NCBI GenBank assembly: GCA_018524725.1
Contig: JAEUWP010000381.1
Coordinates: 54,583 to 118,582 of the forward strand
Direction: 5' to 3'
Source: Podaxis mareebaensis
Lineage: Eukaryota > Basidiomycota > Agaricomycetes > Agaricales > Agaricaceae
Length of the DNA stretch: 64,000 bases
Part shown: piece by piece, positions 47,511 through 59,135 of the stretch
Layout: every line of letters starts with the position of its first letter
Position numbering within the stretch: the stretch's first letter is position 1
The notes under the pieces: generated by a model
Seen by the model: only the letters and a program-made list of their open reading frames with translations
What the model was told of the DNA's origin: nothing
The model's database searches: none
Position numbers and translations under genes: made by a program

Positions 47511-48465
47511 CACAAGGAGCAACTAGACTTTTTTGGTAACGGTACAGTAACTCATGTTTCCTTCCATCGACATGCCACTCTGACCCGCCCGCCCTTCAGA
47601 GCTGACTCCAAACCATTTCCAATGTCACAGAAAAACTGGGATTTGATTGAAGCCTATTCGCGACGAGGCTCCGAGTCATGAGAAGCATATCATCCTCTTC
47701 CGGATTGTCCCGAGAAGAACATGGGCAGGGCGTTCTTCCCGTTTTGCTCGGAGAGACAGTTGCCGATGGCGTATTCGAAGAAAGATATTTGTTGGTCAGT
47801 GCATCCGATCCCGAGCCGGCACACTGCAGCAAGGGCCTGCTCATAACTTGTATGGTAACCAGCAACGGCGATAGGCATCTAGACAGTTGGGACTGAGAGA
47901 AAGATAAAAGAGTGATGAGCAATAGGGGATTAAGTTGGGTGTCAGGTTTGTACATCCAAGTAAGACAGGCAATCACATCCGAAGACTCGGAGCCGAAATT
48001 GTTGTCAAAATCCTTACCAAATAAAGTATGCTGATACTTGCTTAAGTGGTTTGCTCCTTGCAGGTAGGATGGTTGGGACAGCAGGTCGTTCCTGCTCACG
48101 GCTGGAGATCATTAGATCTTGGTATACCGTATAGGCAGGCCACGACTCGTAGAGTAATGTTACTACGGATATACAGCTGCATTCATAAATATGTACCAGG
48201 GGATGTTCCATATTACGCTACAAGTTGAAAGGCAATTGATACTACTTAGATGCTCGCGAGATATACATGCAATTAACTTGTGACTGATTGATGCTGATGA
48301 TGGAAAATGGTGACATACCCGATTGCCCGTCGTCAGGACGTGAGGTGACGAGAGCTATGAGGACTCGTATCCTACTATGTTTTCTGCCATGTCCCTCTCT
48401 CACCATTGTAATAGGGCACATTGGAAAATATCCTTGTCAATGCTGACCGGCAGCGACCGGCCGGG
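47511..48465. other. Spacer, no gene recognised
   Basis: A 167-codon minus frame (47596-48099) lacks family features and has a Ser/Leu composition of the kind chance frames show. Degraded coding sequence cannot be excluded next to the pseudogene. Confidence 0.35.
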
Positions 48466-49509
48466 TCATGTACTGCGTCTCGTCAACTTCGGAAGGAAAC
48501 TAGATGGAGGTACGGGAAGTGGTGGTCTCGTAAACCTGAGAGGAGAGTGTGGACTGCGAGGGGTCATTGTAGACCTGTATGTGGGAGCTCGAGACACGAC
48601 ACTCATCCGATCATCTTCATTTTCTCTATAGACCGGTAATGTCACGAAGCTCTGCTGACTGACTATGGTGCCATATGTTGGAGGGCGGTGCCTCCCTGGT
48701 GGTTCTGGCACGTAGTCTTCAGCAAGGACATTCCCGGACGCAGGGGATGTTGGCGTCTCAGGTGCCCTCATGTCGCCGAGGTCAACACCGAACGGATCCG
48801 AGATAACAGCCTGAGATATGTGTGGTGATGGCGGGGGAGACTCCATATGGGTGAGGGAAGGCTCTCCATGACTGGGGCTTGCTTCAGTCCTTCGAGCATC
48901 CGATGTGGCCAACCCCCCGAGAGGCTCCAGTCTTTTCCCCAGAGAGGTGCTTATCGTAGTTGCCCTGGACAACCGCTTGGAAGTCCCACTATTGTTTCTC
49001 GATAGAGTGCTGGTTTCAGTGCTGGTGAATGGTGTGACATATGCTGGGTTTGATTGGCCGATCTCTGGATCGCGTAGCGGGGAACTTGAAGGAGAGGATG
49101 GCGTTCTATGTGGGGATATGGACAGGATAGAAATTCGTGATAGTGGTCTCGAAGATGAGTCCCGAGCTTGGACATCGTCCATCCTGTGTGGCCTGTCTGT
49201 CGAAAGTCGATCAACACTTTCTTCTTTAACGAAGTGCCGGAACCAGGCAAAAGAGACGTTGTGCTTCCTCAGCCAGGGTATGGAACGGAGGAAGAGGAGG
49301 AAGATCGCCCCGAACACTAGGTTGAGCAAGAAAAGGAACAGTCGATGCTCGCAAATGTAAGTAACGATCGTTAAAAAAACCTCAGCAGAACTCCTGTATC
49401 GAAGTGTTGGTCAGGACCCTAGCATCGGGGATTATGTCGCACATTCAAGCATGCTAACTTACTCCGTCATACCCCGACGCCTGTTCTTGCAGGTGGACGC
49501 GGTAGGGAC
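48466..49509 (-). CDS. Single-pass membrane protein with Ser/Pro-rich tail (5' exon not found)
   Basis: An exon ending at 49509 (PYRVHLQEQASGYDG) splices through GTAAGT..GCTGAG to a hydrophobic segment (LFLFLLNLVFGAIFLLFL). A cytosolic tail of about 250 residues follows, rich in Ser, Pro, Arg and Thr. The tail has RPPTYGTIVSQQSFVTLP and SRAPTYRS. A PPxY-type motif suggests binding to WW-domain ubiquitin ligases. The first exon, and any extracellular domain, were not identified. A second gene with the same tail motif is at 50895-51614. No known family is recognised. Confidence 0.5.
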
Positions 49510-50157
49510 CTAGATGAAGTTAAGAGGAAGGGGTATAGAGAAGGTGATATGTAAAGGGCCTTTCATGCCATGAGCAAGGTTCTGTATCTTTTCTATCATC
49601 GACAGGTGTGCCAGCGCCTATACGAAACACAGTGGACCATGACATCAATCAGACGGGGAGGTCATCAAAAGATCGAGCCCAGGCTGTCATCACAGCATGA
49701 GGCAGTGGAGGGCTCGAGTTCGCCTGCAAGGGCGATATACCTTAAATTGACCTTCGAAGAGTTCAACCCATCTGATGCTTTGCCGAATCCGCAGTGTGAA
49801 CGAAATGAAGCGGAGTTGATATGCCGCAACTGTTAAAAATACAAATGGCGAGAAAAAAATCGGCGTTGAAAGTCTGGTGCGGGACGGAGGAAGCCCGAGG
49901 AAATGCAAGAAGTGGGCACGTCGGAGCTTCAAGAGGCTCAGCCCAGTGGGAGGTGCCGAAACCTTGGATGGAGCCAACTTTGGTTCTTTTCAATGTAACA
50001 CTCCCCAGCCAAACCATACCTTCTTCCTCCTTTCGCCTCTTGGCCTCTCTTCCTTTGGTCGGACAAGCAGAGGGGCTATCTGGAGTAGGAAAAGGCACCT
50101 GAAATTATAGAAAGGGGCGGGGCAAATTGTGCAACAAATTAACGACATATATCTTAC

Positions 50158-50527
50158 CAACGGAATAATGGGCTAAATATTGCTTCCGTGCATACTTTTG
50201 GGTTCTGGTTTGTGGAATGCGGGAAAGAAGGCCCATAGCCAGTCTGAGATATAATATGGAGGGAGCATCAAGGAAAGCCGCCAGGAAGATGCGGCGTCCT
50301 ACCCAGTATGACTTACGAACGCTTGAAAATGGACCACGGGTCAAACTTAACCTGAATGATTCGTGAAGTGTAGGAGGTGGATGAGCCGTGTGGGTCTGCG
50401 GTTCGTTCAATGAATGGTTCAAGAGATCCACGCCGTATTGGGAGTCCAAAGCCAAGAAAAGGGGAAATGGGTGCCGGACCTGAGGAATGGCAGCGGCAGA
50501 AAGTAGTAGATGTAATGTAGTCGACAT
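50158..50527 (-). CDS. Cyclin-like fragment related to the 10.3-kb gene
   Basis: The frame carries LTRGPFSSVRKSYW and RRIFLAAFLDA, closely matching FTRSPFSKVRKSHW and HHIFMGPFLVA of the protein at 10342-11298. A donor GTAAGA at 50157 and a possible second exon near 50098 (VPFPTPDSPSACP) suggest more gene below. Helices 1 and 2 of the cyclin box are not convincing. It could be a partial paralogue or decayed copy. A run of ten or more G lies just upstream (50529-50550). Confidence 0.3.
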
Positions 50528-50894
50528 GAGCGGAGGCGGGGGGGGGGGGATATAGAAGTTGAATTATGGATAAAGAAAATAGAGGGTAAGGTGAGCTTAG
50601 TGGTCTTAGATGTGACTTGTTAAATATCTCATGGAATGTTGGGACGTGCATCCAAGGTGGGTGGACAATATAGCGGCTCAGTTCAGCTTTATAAAGGTAG
50701 GAAAGGAGTATTCTATGGAGAAGGATATTTGAGACTACCTGAAAGTGAGACGAAGTCCGGGAGGAAAAGGAGATTTATTCATATGTGGAAGGATGCTTGT
50801 TGATGTGCACACTAGCGCGGAGTTCCGAGTAAAAGAAACCCCGGATATCATGCTAGAATTTGTGGATTGGCAAAGGAGCTGATAGCGGTGGTCG

Positions 50895-51614
50895 TTAAAC
50901 CGACGCCCTCGCATGATGGGAGTAGACCGTGTACTCAATACCTGACTCTACGGATTTGTTCTCCTGGTATAAGGGTAGAGTGGAAACACTCGCACAGCTT
51001 ATCTGGGTATGATATGTCGGCGGTCGACTCCTTTCTGGAATGCTATGCAAGGACTGCCCCTCCGCAAAACATGCGTTGATGGAGTTGGCCGCTTCATCGT
51101 CGTGAATGATTGGTCGGGAGTGGGAGAAGGTGGTGGGAGTGGTTAGGAACTGGTCCCGTACAACGTCTAGAACGTCCGGCATCGAGGCTGTCGCGACTGG
51201 GGGTCCGGTGCTGCTCCCCGTGATCATGATGGGGTCAATACGGGATGAATATGCCCGAGAAGTTCCTACAGCAGACATAATTGCTGTCTTCGCCATTAGT
51301 GAAACGGGTTCGCGATCGTTGTTGGGTGAGATGGTCTTCGCGAACGAGTTGGGCCAAGGGATAGGATTGTTTGAGTTTTCCGGACCAGCCGAAGCTGCTA
51401 CAAAATCAACTGGAGGCTGGGTGTGTGATATGACAAGCACCTCGAGCCTTTCGTCATTGGGTCCAAGCTGCGAGACCCCTTTCGAGTTCTCGAAGCTTCT
51501 GGCGTGGGAGAGGAGGCATTGTTGAGAAGTAGTAATGACCACAGCGAACAGACAGAGGTCAGTCACGAGAGAAACTGTGGTAAGCGTAAGAATGAATGAG
51601 GCGACGAGCCACAT
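50895..51614 (-). CDS. Membrane protein, paralogue of the 48.5-kb gene (start uncertain)
   Basis: 240 codons in the longest frame. A membrane segment (ASFILTLTTVSLVTDLCLFAVVI) is followed by a Ser/Thr/Pro-rich tail with RSRPPTYHTQISCASVSTLPLYQEN. The tail matches RHRPPTYGTIVSQQSFVTLPVYREN of the neighbour in sequence and position near the C-terminus. An upstream exon is likely; ATG codons at 51614 and earlier are possible starts. Confidence 0.45.
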   Translation of the reverse strand: MWLVASFILTLTTVSLVTDLCLFAVVITTSQQCLLSHARSFENSKGVSQLGPNDERLEVLVISHTQPPVDFVAASAGPENSNNPIPWPNSFAKTISPNNDREPVSLMAKTAIMSAVGTSRAYSSRIDPIMITGSSTGPPVATASMPDVLDVVRDQFLTTPTTFSHSRPIIHDDEAANSINACFAEGQSLHSIPERSRPPTYHTQISCASVSTLPLYQENKSVESGIEYTVYSHHARASV

Positions 51615-53291
51615 TGGGGTCGAAGGGGTCGGGTCGAAGGGTTCTTGGCGCGATCTGCATAATACTATTGTCCGGGTTTATATCAGTTGCTGCCATCAAG
51701 TGGGAGCAGGGCACAGGGGGTTGCAAAATTACCAAGCAAAAGAGCAAATAAATGAGGGAAACGCCTAAGGAGTGTAAGCAAGGTGGTCGTGGATACGGAG
51801 AACTCACAGCAGTCCAAAATGCAGGGGCGCAACAAAGATGTGTGCGCTTTGCATCAATCGTGGATCAAGTGTAGTTCCACCTGCATATGCTCCCAATGCC
51901 TTGATATAATAATCCGGCCTGATCATCACTTGAGAAGAATTGTGAGTCGGGTTGCAAGGCATCCCGCCGCCCCACTCCTACCCATTCTCTGTGCCTCCAA
52001 TTCAATTTCTGTACGTGCCACAAAGGCGATGGCGGATGCGGGCGCCTTGACGGATATTTTCTCCGATAGTCATTTTTCGCGAACCGAGACGTAGCGAGGA
52101 GTATATATTCGCGCTGGTGGGCTGAGGCGGAGGGCGATGAGACGCTTTCTATGAAGCCGGAAATGAGAAAGGCAGTGTGCTAGCCAGTGCGAGGACGTTG
52201 AGACGCGTGACTACATCATGAAAAAGTAGTTGTATGTAGTTGTAGAAAGGGCGGAAAAGGGGGCTGCGACGGCCGCAGACCGACATAGAGGTGAACATAG
52301 GATAATTTTGGGCCTGGAGGCTTGGATTGAACCTGTGTTTTCCCCCTGTCATGCTCCCTTATGTTACCGCGTGAAGACAGGAATTAGCCTGATTGCTCGA
52401 GTAACAGTTTATGAGTGGAGTTGTAATGCGCATTAAAGCAGCAGGGCCGCTGGCATACGATATGACATCCCTTGGATATTTGAGCCTTTCTCCTCGGATC
52501 TAGGACCTAACAATGCGTTTCTGCACACAGAGTACGTATCGAGTACTATGGAGATGCCGCGATATATTGATTTTGTATCAACATCTAGATGACAGGAAAA
52601 TTCATATAAGCATAAACCATCATATCCAGAATCAACACACCAAACGCATCAGACACCAAAACCCACACATCAGGTGGTATGTAGTGTCCGAATGTGGCTT
52701 TCGCTACTATCTAGAAATCCATCATGGCTCGGGTGAGCATAGAGTTGCTAGCGAAAACGAAGCCATATCGGTCTTCGACGAGTACGCAGCAATTTATGCT
52801 GCGTATGACATCCTGCAAGTGCACAAGTTGGCAAAGCTTGCAGATGGTTGTCGTCGTGAAGAAAAAGAAAATAGTCGTGAGAGAAGATTTAATCATCACT
52901 TTTTGTTTGTCATTATTTGTTACCATCACAGCCCCCCCGGAAAAAAAAAGTCGGCTGCATGGCCTTGCTGGTGAATGAATTAATATGATGTATCGGGGCC
53001 GGTGGTCTTGAGGACAGCCCAATGCTATAAGTATTATCCAGTGATAGTACTTCAGGAGTTATTATTATGCACTCATGAACCATTTACCAAGAGTAAATCA
53101 AGATTAGCCCTTAATTAATACAGCCAACCCTACTACGCAAAGTGTGGGAAAAAATGCATGTGCACGGAAAGAAATAACGAAGGGCGAAAAGAACTTCGAC
53201 ATAGCGAAGCCACCAAGTCGACCAGCCGCGTTCCAAACAGCCGTCCTCTACGCGTGACCCAGCTACACAATCACAAACGCTCCCACCTACT
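51615..53291. other. Long intergenic stretch, no gene recognised
   Basis: It may hold the upstream exon of the membrane-protein gene near 51.7 kb. The rest has frames of 60-155 codons without domains. A poly-A-like run (GGAAAAAAAAAG near 52940) is the only simple repeat. Confidence 0.4.
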
Positions 53292-56200
53292 TTACCCATA
53301 ATTCAGCTGCACATTTGCACTGCCTCCACCCCTATGTCCACCGCCAGGCATCGGCCTCTCAGCAGGCCCTCCACCTTGCGGCAGCACTGGCTTTGGCGGC
53401 AAATGGGGAGGTCTTGGAAGCGTCGACTTGGACGGCTCGTTGCTATGCCTCTGGTCACCACGATTCCCTCCGCCCCGGTTATGATACCCGCCACCACCAG
53501 GTCTCCCACCACCGCGCTGATTGTTGTGATGGTGCATGGCTGGGGGAGGCGGATAAGATCCAGGTGGTCCACGCCCTGGTGGAAATCCATGACCGTGTGG
53601 CGGTGGTGGTACGAAACCTGGCCCTGGCCCATGTCCATGGGGAGGCGGAGGATAGGGCTGATGATGTACATTTGGCGGGGGCGGCGGTCCGCCCGGATAG
53701 AAATTGGGTGGTCCCGGTGGGCCATTGCGGTTGAAGTGAGGCGCAGGTGGACCTTGGGGGTTGAATTGTGAGCTGGGCATGGGTATCGGGATAGGGGCTG
53801 GGGGAGGGTGGTGATTACGGTGTGCCCGTTTGTCGAATTCATGCGAAGCTTCGTATACGGGCAGTCTGAAGGGGTCAACGAGTTAGCGAGCCTGGATAAT
53901 ATAACAAGATAGGGACATACGTCTTGGGGTCCGCAGGCAGTGGGTCGGTCCAAAAGTAGTCATGTTCCAAAGCCTGGGCAGCAGTGATACGTTCCCGTGG
54001 ATTGCATACTAAGAGCTTGTCGAGTAGATCAGCAGTCTCGGGACCCACGCTAAGAACACATAGTGAGACAACGACTGGCAATCCTTTAAACCAAGGAATA
54101 TCTCACCTCTCGTACGCCTGCTTCACCCTCCTCGCGTACAGCGTTGTAAACCGCGTAACACCATCACACCCCGGCAACGCGTCAAAGTTCGGCCATGTAT
54201 GCTGGTTCGGAGTTCCGCACAATTGCCAGATCTTCTCTAGTTGGTCCAAGTCCGATGTCCCAGGTAATATCGGCCGACGTGAGAACATCTCTCCCAACAC
54301 ACAACTACGCATAGAAATAGAAACCAGAAAGGTCATGAATGAGGCACTGATAACGAGAAATATGCAAAAATTGCGGCGTACCCAATACCCCATATATCCA
54401 CCTCACCACCATATTGTCTCGCTCCAAGTAAGAGTTCCGGAGGTCGATACCATCGGGTTACGACACAGTTAGTATACTTTCGTTCCCTGCCGCGAGGGTC
54501 AAGCCCTCCACGGGTGACATTAGGGTCGAATGAGCGGGCAAGACCGAGGTCGGCGATTTTGAGAGATCCAGTGTTGGAGATTAGGAGGTTGGCGGCTTTC
54601 ATGTCGCGATGGAGAATGTGGTTCTGCGTATAGGTCAGACTGATACCTAGAAACAATAACAATCGTGACACACCCGATGCATATACTCGGTACCCTCAAG
54701 CAACTGTTTCATGTACAGCTTGATATGACTCGGTTGAAGCTTGACGCGTTCGTTCTCCAGCAATCCGGCCAGATCATGGTCCATATAAGGGAACACCATG
54801 TAGACGGACAGAGGGTCTTTCTCAGTACCTGAATGTTCGTGAGCTTGATGTTATATGACAATCTGGCCGTTACTCACTGCATACGACAAACATATCCAGA
54901 ATATCCACTATGCAGGGATGCTTGAGCGCCTTCAAGATCTTGATTTCTCGTAAAGCAGTCACAGGCATGCCCTCCTTTTCGTTGTGCATTAATATCCGCT
55001 TCAGCGCAACGGCCGTGCCTGTCTTTTTGTGAATAGCCTTGTGAACCTCTCTATTCAAGGCGTGAGTATGGGGAACTAGAACCTGAAATCGGATAACATG
55101 TACCCGAAAGTGCCTTCACCAAGTTTAGTGGTGAGGTCATAATCTGACTGTTGGCCGCACCCAACAAATTCACGACCGTAAGCGGTCATCTCTTCTCTAA
55201 CAGTGCGACGTGTGATTGGCCGTCTGCGGATCGGTCTGACCTTCGCGCCATCCGAGGGCTTCAGTTCAGCTTTGGTGTCTTGTTGCTCAGGTGGGGGCAG
55301 AATTGGGGGTGGAGGTTTAGTAGGAGGTGCTGCAGTAAGAGAGACATGTGGTGGAGACCGTTCCTTAGGCGGCGGTCGCTTCATTGTGATTGAAACAGTG
55401 GCATGGATATTAGGGAGTGTTTGGTCCTTGTGACGAACGGATTCGGGAGGGGGAGGTGGAGGTGTCGTTTCTGGTGGTGGCGGCGTTGGAGGAGGCGGTG
55501 GGACAGTTTCATCAGGAGAGGGTGGACGAGCAGCGGCGGAGGGCCTAGGAGTCGGAGAATTTGGTCGCGAGAAGCCTGAAGGTCCTGGGGAGACAGGACG
55601 ATAAGAATCCATGAAACGGTTCCGCTCAACGTCACGGCTATGGTCCCGTCGACGGTCTCTACGATCATCTTCCCTCCACATCCATTCCCTATCATCTTCT
55701 CTCCGCGTCCACTCCCTATCATCTTCTCTCCGTGTCCACTCCCTATCATCTTCCCTCCGTGTCCATTCCCTATCATCCCTCGGGCGATAGTGCCTGTCAC
55801 TATCGTCGAGTCGGCCACCTCTGAATCTTCTGTCATCTTCATCGTCTCTCGGCCTCCAAGAATCGTTTCGATGGCGGTCCGGAAACCTGTCATGGTCTCG
55901 CCGCTGTGGTGGGCTAAAAGCCGCTTCAGGTGTTCGTGGCGGCGGCAGCCGGTGTTTGTCACTATGATATAACGGCGGAGGAGAGCTGGGCGAGCGTGAA
56001 CGAGGAGAAACATGGCCAGGGACAGGAGAACGAGGCCGTTCTCTATCACGAGGTGGCCACCTCGATTGCGAAGAATAATATCGGTCATTTCGATCAGGGC
56101 CTCGAGAGTAAGAAGGCTCCCAATGGTCCCCACTCCGACCAGACCACCGCCTCGAATCGTTTTCCCTCTCCCTTTCACGTACTCTTCGCTCCTCATCGTC

Positions 56201-56482
56201 CGGTCTATCAAATAACGCAGTCACAGCTGGGTCCGGGGCGGGTGCAGGCGCAGCATTTCGCGCAGCGTCTCCCTTCTTCTTAAATGGAAAGGGTATCTTG
56301 GTTTTGGAGAGGGTTGGTTTCGGTGGTAGAGACGGAGGCAGCTGTGGAGGCGCTTGCTTCGGTGGTGGTGGAGATGGGTCATCAAGTTCGCCCTCCTCTG
56401 GGGACGAAGGCGCAGGTCTCTTCGCAGCCCTCTCTCCTTCCGGAGATCCTGAGGCATGCCTCTTCGTTGGTGTAGTGACCAT
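53292..56482 (-). CDS. BUR1: BUR1/CDK9-family cyclin-dependent kinase
   Basis: Kinase that phosphorylates the RNA polymerase II CTD and elongation factors. The N-terminal 440 residues are disordered: Pro-rich stretches and an Arg/Asp region with tandem EWTRREDDR. The kinase domain starts with [17 protein letters not shown]. It has lysine in VALKRIL, the CDK helix [14 protein letters not shown] (PITALRE type), catalytic [11 protein letters not shown], and the CDK9-type activation segment [24 protein letters not shown]-like helix plus [13 protein letters not shown] separates BUR1/CDK9 from CTK1. The magnesium motif is DLG in place of DFG. After the kinase comes a Gly/Pro/His-rich tail of about 190 residues ending QLNYG. 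About 950 residues, seven or more exons; the exon 1 junction GEGTFG/EVHKA is exact. A TATA box lies 45 nt upstream. Confidence 0.92.
55665..55775 (-). repeat. In-frame 27-nt tandem repeat in BUR1
   Basis: Four copies of a nine-codon unit encode EWTRREDDR (last copy EWMWREDDR). The DNA copies are almost identical, so copy number may vary between strains. Confidence 0.85.
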
Positions 56483-56998
56483 TGCGCAGAGGGTCTATAT
56501 GGCAGTGAAGGATGAAGAGTTGGAGCTTATATAATCAACATTTTCAGAAATAGCCTGCGTCGCATATCACGTCCATTAAGTACCTTAGTGCAAGGATTGC
56601 CGTATTACGCGGGGATAAGTTGAATTGGGCGTTCAAGCTGCAGTACGTGTCTGATTCTGAGCTTTGAGGTCGGTCGGAAGATCCTTCTAGATATCTGGGG
56701 TGCTGCATTAGTCAAGGGCCAAAGGCGCCGTAGCAAGTCGAAACACATACAATTCGTGCTCGGGAAAAGAGCACGTTCTAGCGATGCTCTCGGCTGCGGC
56801 CTTGTTCCACGATGAGTTGCAACCTCGAGGTCGCCGTCTCTATCGTCCGCATTGAAGAGCCTTCGAGTGCAATTACTTGGCACTCACGTGAGCTTCAGCA
56901 GGCCCAGTCGTAACAAAGACAAATACTGTATATAACCTCGCGCGAATCGATTATCGAGCCCTATTATTACGTCGTTCCTCTCATTTTCAAACTTTTAG
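56483..56998. promoter_or_regulatory. Divergent region, BUR1 / Nudix, with two TATA boxes
   Basis: TATATAA at 56527-56534 (minus strand) is 45 nt from the BUR1 start. TATATAA at 56929-56935 (plus strand) is 64 nt from the Nudix start. A 92-codon minus frame between them has no family features. Confidence 0.6.
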
Positions 56999-57851
56999 AT
57001 GACGAGCCAGCAGACACCTCCCGGGTTGAGCCAGAAGTTAGAGCATTACACAAGCGGAGGTGATGATGTTGATTGGCTTCCTCTCCTTCCGATCAAATAT
57101 TATACCGACGCGTACATTGTCCAGGGCGATAAAGTAAGTTCTGATGACATATTGATGAACCAATAAAACACGTCCGACATAGATACTTCTTGGATATAAG
57201 AAGCGAGGCTTTGGTCAAGGAAGGTACGTGCCTACTGCTCTGATCACTAGTATTGTAGTTCACCTGATCGCACAGGTACAACGGCTTTGGTCAGTATGAA
57301 TATTTCAGTGCACCATGATTTCACTGATCATGGTGCTGACTGATTGCAGGAGGGAAAGTAGAACCAGGTGAGACGTCATTGCAGGCAGCCCTCCGAGAGT
57401 TAGAGGCAAGATCAACATTCTTGTGCCCAGGCAAGAAAATGACAGAGTCTTTCAGGAAGAAGCGGGTATCAAAGCACCTCTCAAACACGCAGGCGTCCTT
57501 CTGTTTATCATGGACGGTGCCGAGAAGGCATTCCATATCGATATGTATAGCGCCGATGAATATGAGGGTACCATAACCGAGTAAGTCCTTGTTGACCATG
57601 CGCACCCCGTTCATGATGAATGCGCAATATCCAGGACGGACGAAATGCGACCAGAATGGTTCTCCCTATCCACATCAGGAGACCATGGAGGGCTGTCTCC
57701 TGTCCCATTCGACAGAATGTGGGACACTGACCGCTATTGGATACCTCTACTGCGAGAAGGAAAACCGTTCGTTGGGCGAGCTGACTTTGATCAGAATGGA
57801 AATGGGGTTTACAAGCCGAGGAGATGGTGGTACGGTGTATTGACCGAATAG
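56999..57851 (+). CDS. MTH1-like Nudix hydrolase (8-oxo-dGTP / oxidised purine NTP pyrophosphatase)
   Basis: Sanitises the nucleotide pool by hydrolysing oxidised purine triphosphates. After a 44-residue N-terminal part, the core begins YIVQGDKILLGYKKRGFGQG. The Nudix box is GKVEPGETSLQAALRELEEEAGI, with all catalytic Glu in place; it is cut by an intron. The C-terminal part (PEWFSL, VPFDRMWDTDRYWIPLL, KPFVGRADF, RRWWYGVL) aligns with the human MTH1 end. Six or seven exons, about 200 residues. The intron inside the Nudix box uses a GC donor (GAG/GCAAGA .. TTTCAG/GAA). The MTH1 pair of base-recognising aspartates reads DTD here. It is divergent from BUR1. Confidence 0.9.
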
Positions 57852-58077
57852 GTATACATTATTAATTATTATACATTCACATCAACACAACATCACTCCT
57901 ACAAAAAGTGGACCCGTCATATGTCAATCACAGGGGGAAGGCTGGCAAGAACAGACTAGTTTCTCTTCCAGCACTCCAAGGTCATTGTCGCAGATCTAAA
58001 CGGCACAAGTACCGTATCCACTACTTCTATGGGGACGGAGTTGAAGTCATTGTCACCAAGACATGAGAAAGTGACTT

Positions 58078-58376
58078 ACCCATAGTTATGCACTGCAATA
58101 ACCTTCCTCCAATCCTGGCCTGCCATGGCCTCACTCTCCAGTTTAATACCTCCTTTCCTCAATGGTCTAAACCCACATCCCTCCCGACAACTAAACGCAC
58201 AATGTCCTCCACTGTCCGTTTCTTCTCCCTGACACTCGACGGTGCGATTTCCTGCGTCATATGCAACATACTTACGACGATAATACTCCGTCTGCGGAAA
58301 CCTCATAAACACGTCCTCGGTATTACCATTAGGTTCTGATAACTTCCACATCGTCTAGAATGCCTCCGGATCCAGT
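58078..58376 (-). pseudogene. D-amino-acid oxidase pseudogene
   Basis: The fragment starts with DPEAF-stop-TMWKLSEP, matching DRETFEYMWKLSEP of the intact gene 0.8 kb away. It then jumps over about 200 residues to RTVEDIVRLVV and, after a 1-nt frame shift, EGCGFRPLRKGGIKLE and VHNYG. A stop, an internal deletion and a frame shift show it is dead. It is a tandem copy on the same strand. Confidence 0.85.
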
Positions 58377-58876
58377 CCTGTAATTCATCTTCTGCGCCAT
58401 ACCGGAATCGAAATTGCCGCGTAACGTACTCTTTTGCCTTGGGCCCGTCCCAGCAACAGTAACGCGGTGAGCTCCCTGTGGATGTCACGGCTTCAACGGT
58501 CAGCTGTGACGAAGCCCGAGAAATAGCTCCTCGCTAATTTACTGCCCAGCAGTCGGGGTAATGCGCATTATTGGGATCCCCAGGGGAACGTTGTGCAAGC
58601 ATAGTCAGACGACACCCTCCTTTCTCGTATCTTCAACGCGGCCATCAACCCGATAACCACTACCCACAGCATAAGCGCCTGTATAGATGGAGTCATGGAA
58701 AGAAGACGCTGAAAACATACTAGTTTCCACCACCACAACCTCCTTAACGTCTCCACCTGTGCTGTTGGACATCACTCCTCGACGAGAGAGACGCTGAGAC
58801 ATTGGAAGGTGACATATTGCTGAACCTGGCAAACCCGACAAGACTTGATAAATCGGGGACATCACTATCCCCCGGA

Positions 58877-58936
58877 ACTAAGGTCCGGGTAAGTTGTTTT
58901 TTTTTAAAAAAAGAAAAAAAAAAACTAAGGTCCGGG
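58877..58936. repeat. 14-nt direct repeat around a T-tract/A-tract
   Basis: AACTAAGGTCCGGG occurs at 58877-58890 and 58923-58936. Between them are 32 nt made of a T run then an A-rich run, able to fold on itself. Confidence 0.75.
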
Positions 58937-59135
58937 CTTCAGAATCAGTCCTACTTAGTCGCTAAGCGTCCACAATCAATCAGTCTATTTCCTATCCCCA
59001 ATAATTTCATTCGAAATTCACGCTATTGTGGTACACCTATTCATGAAATTAGAAACCGTCAAATGATCATAAGTCCCTGATCATCATATGAATCGCTGGC
59101 AGCTTGTGACTTTGGTTTGAAGGGGAAAATGGGAG

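Noticed and set aside
47596..48099. 167-codon minus-strand frame
   Set aside because: Low-complexity Ser/Leu composition, no domain, opposite strand to a decaying gene; probably chance.
55665..55775. Regular repeats considered as a CRISPR-like array
   Set aside because: The unit is 27 nt, contiguous without spacers, and in frame with a coding exon.
55381..56211. 276-codon minus frame overlapping BUR1 exon 1
   Set aside because: Shadow of the Arg/Asp-rich BUR1 N-terminus in another frame; no conserved motif.
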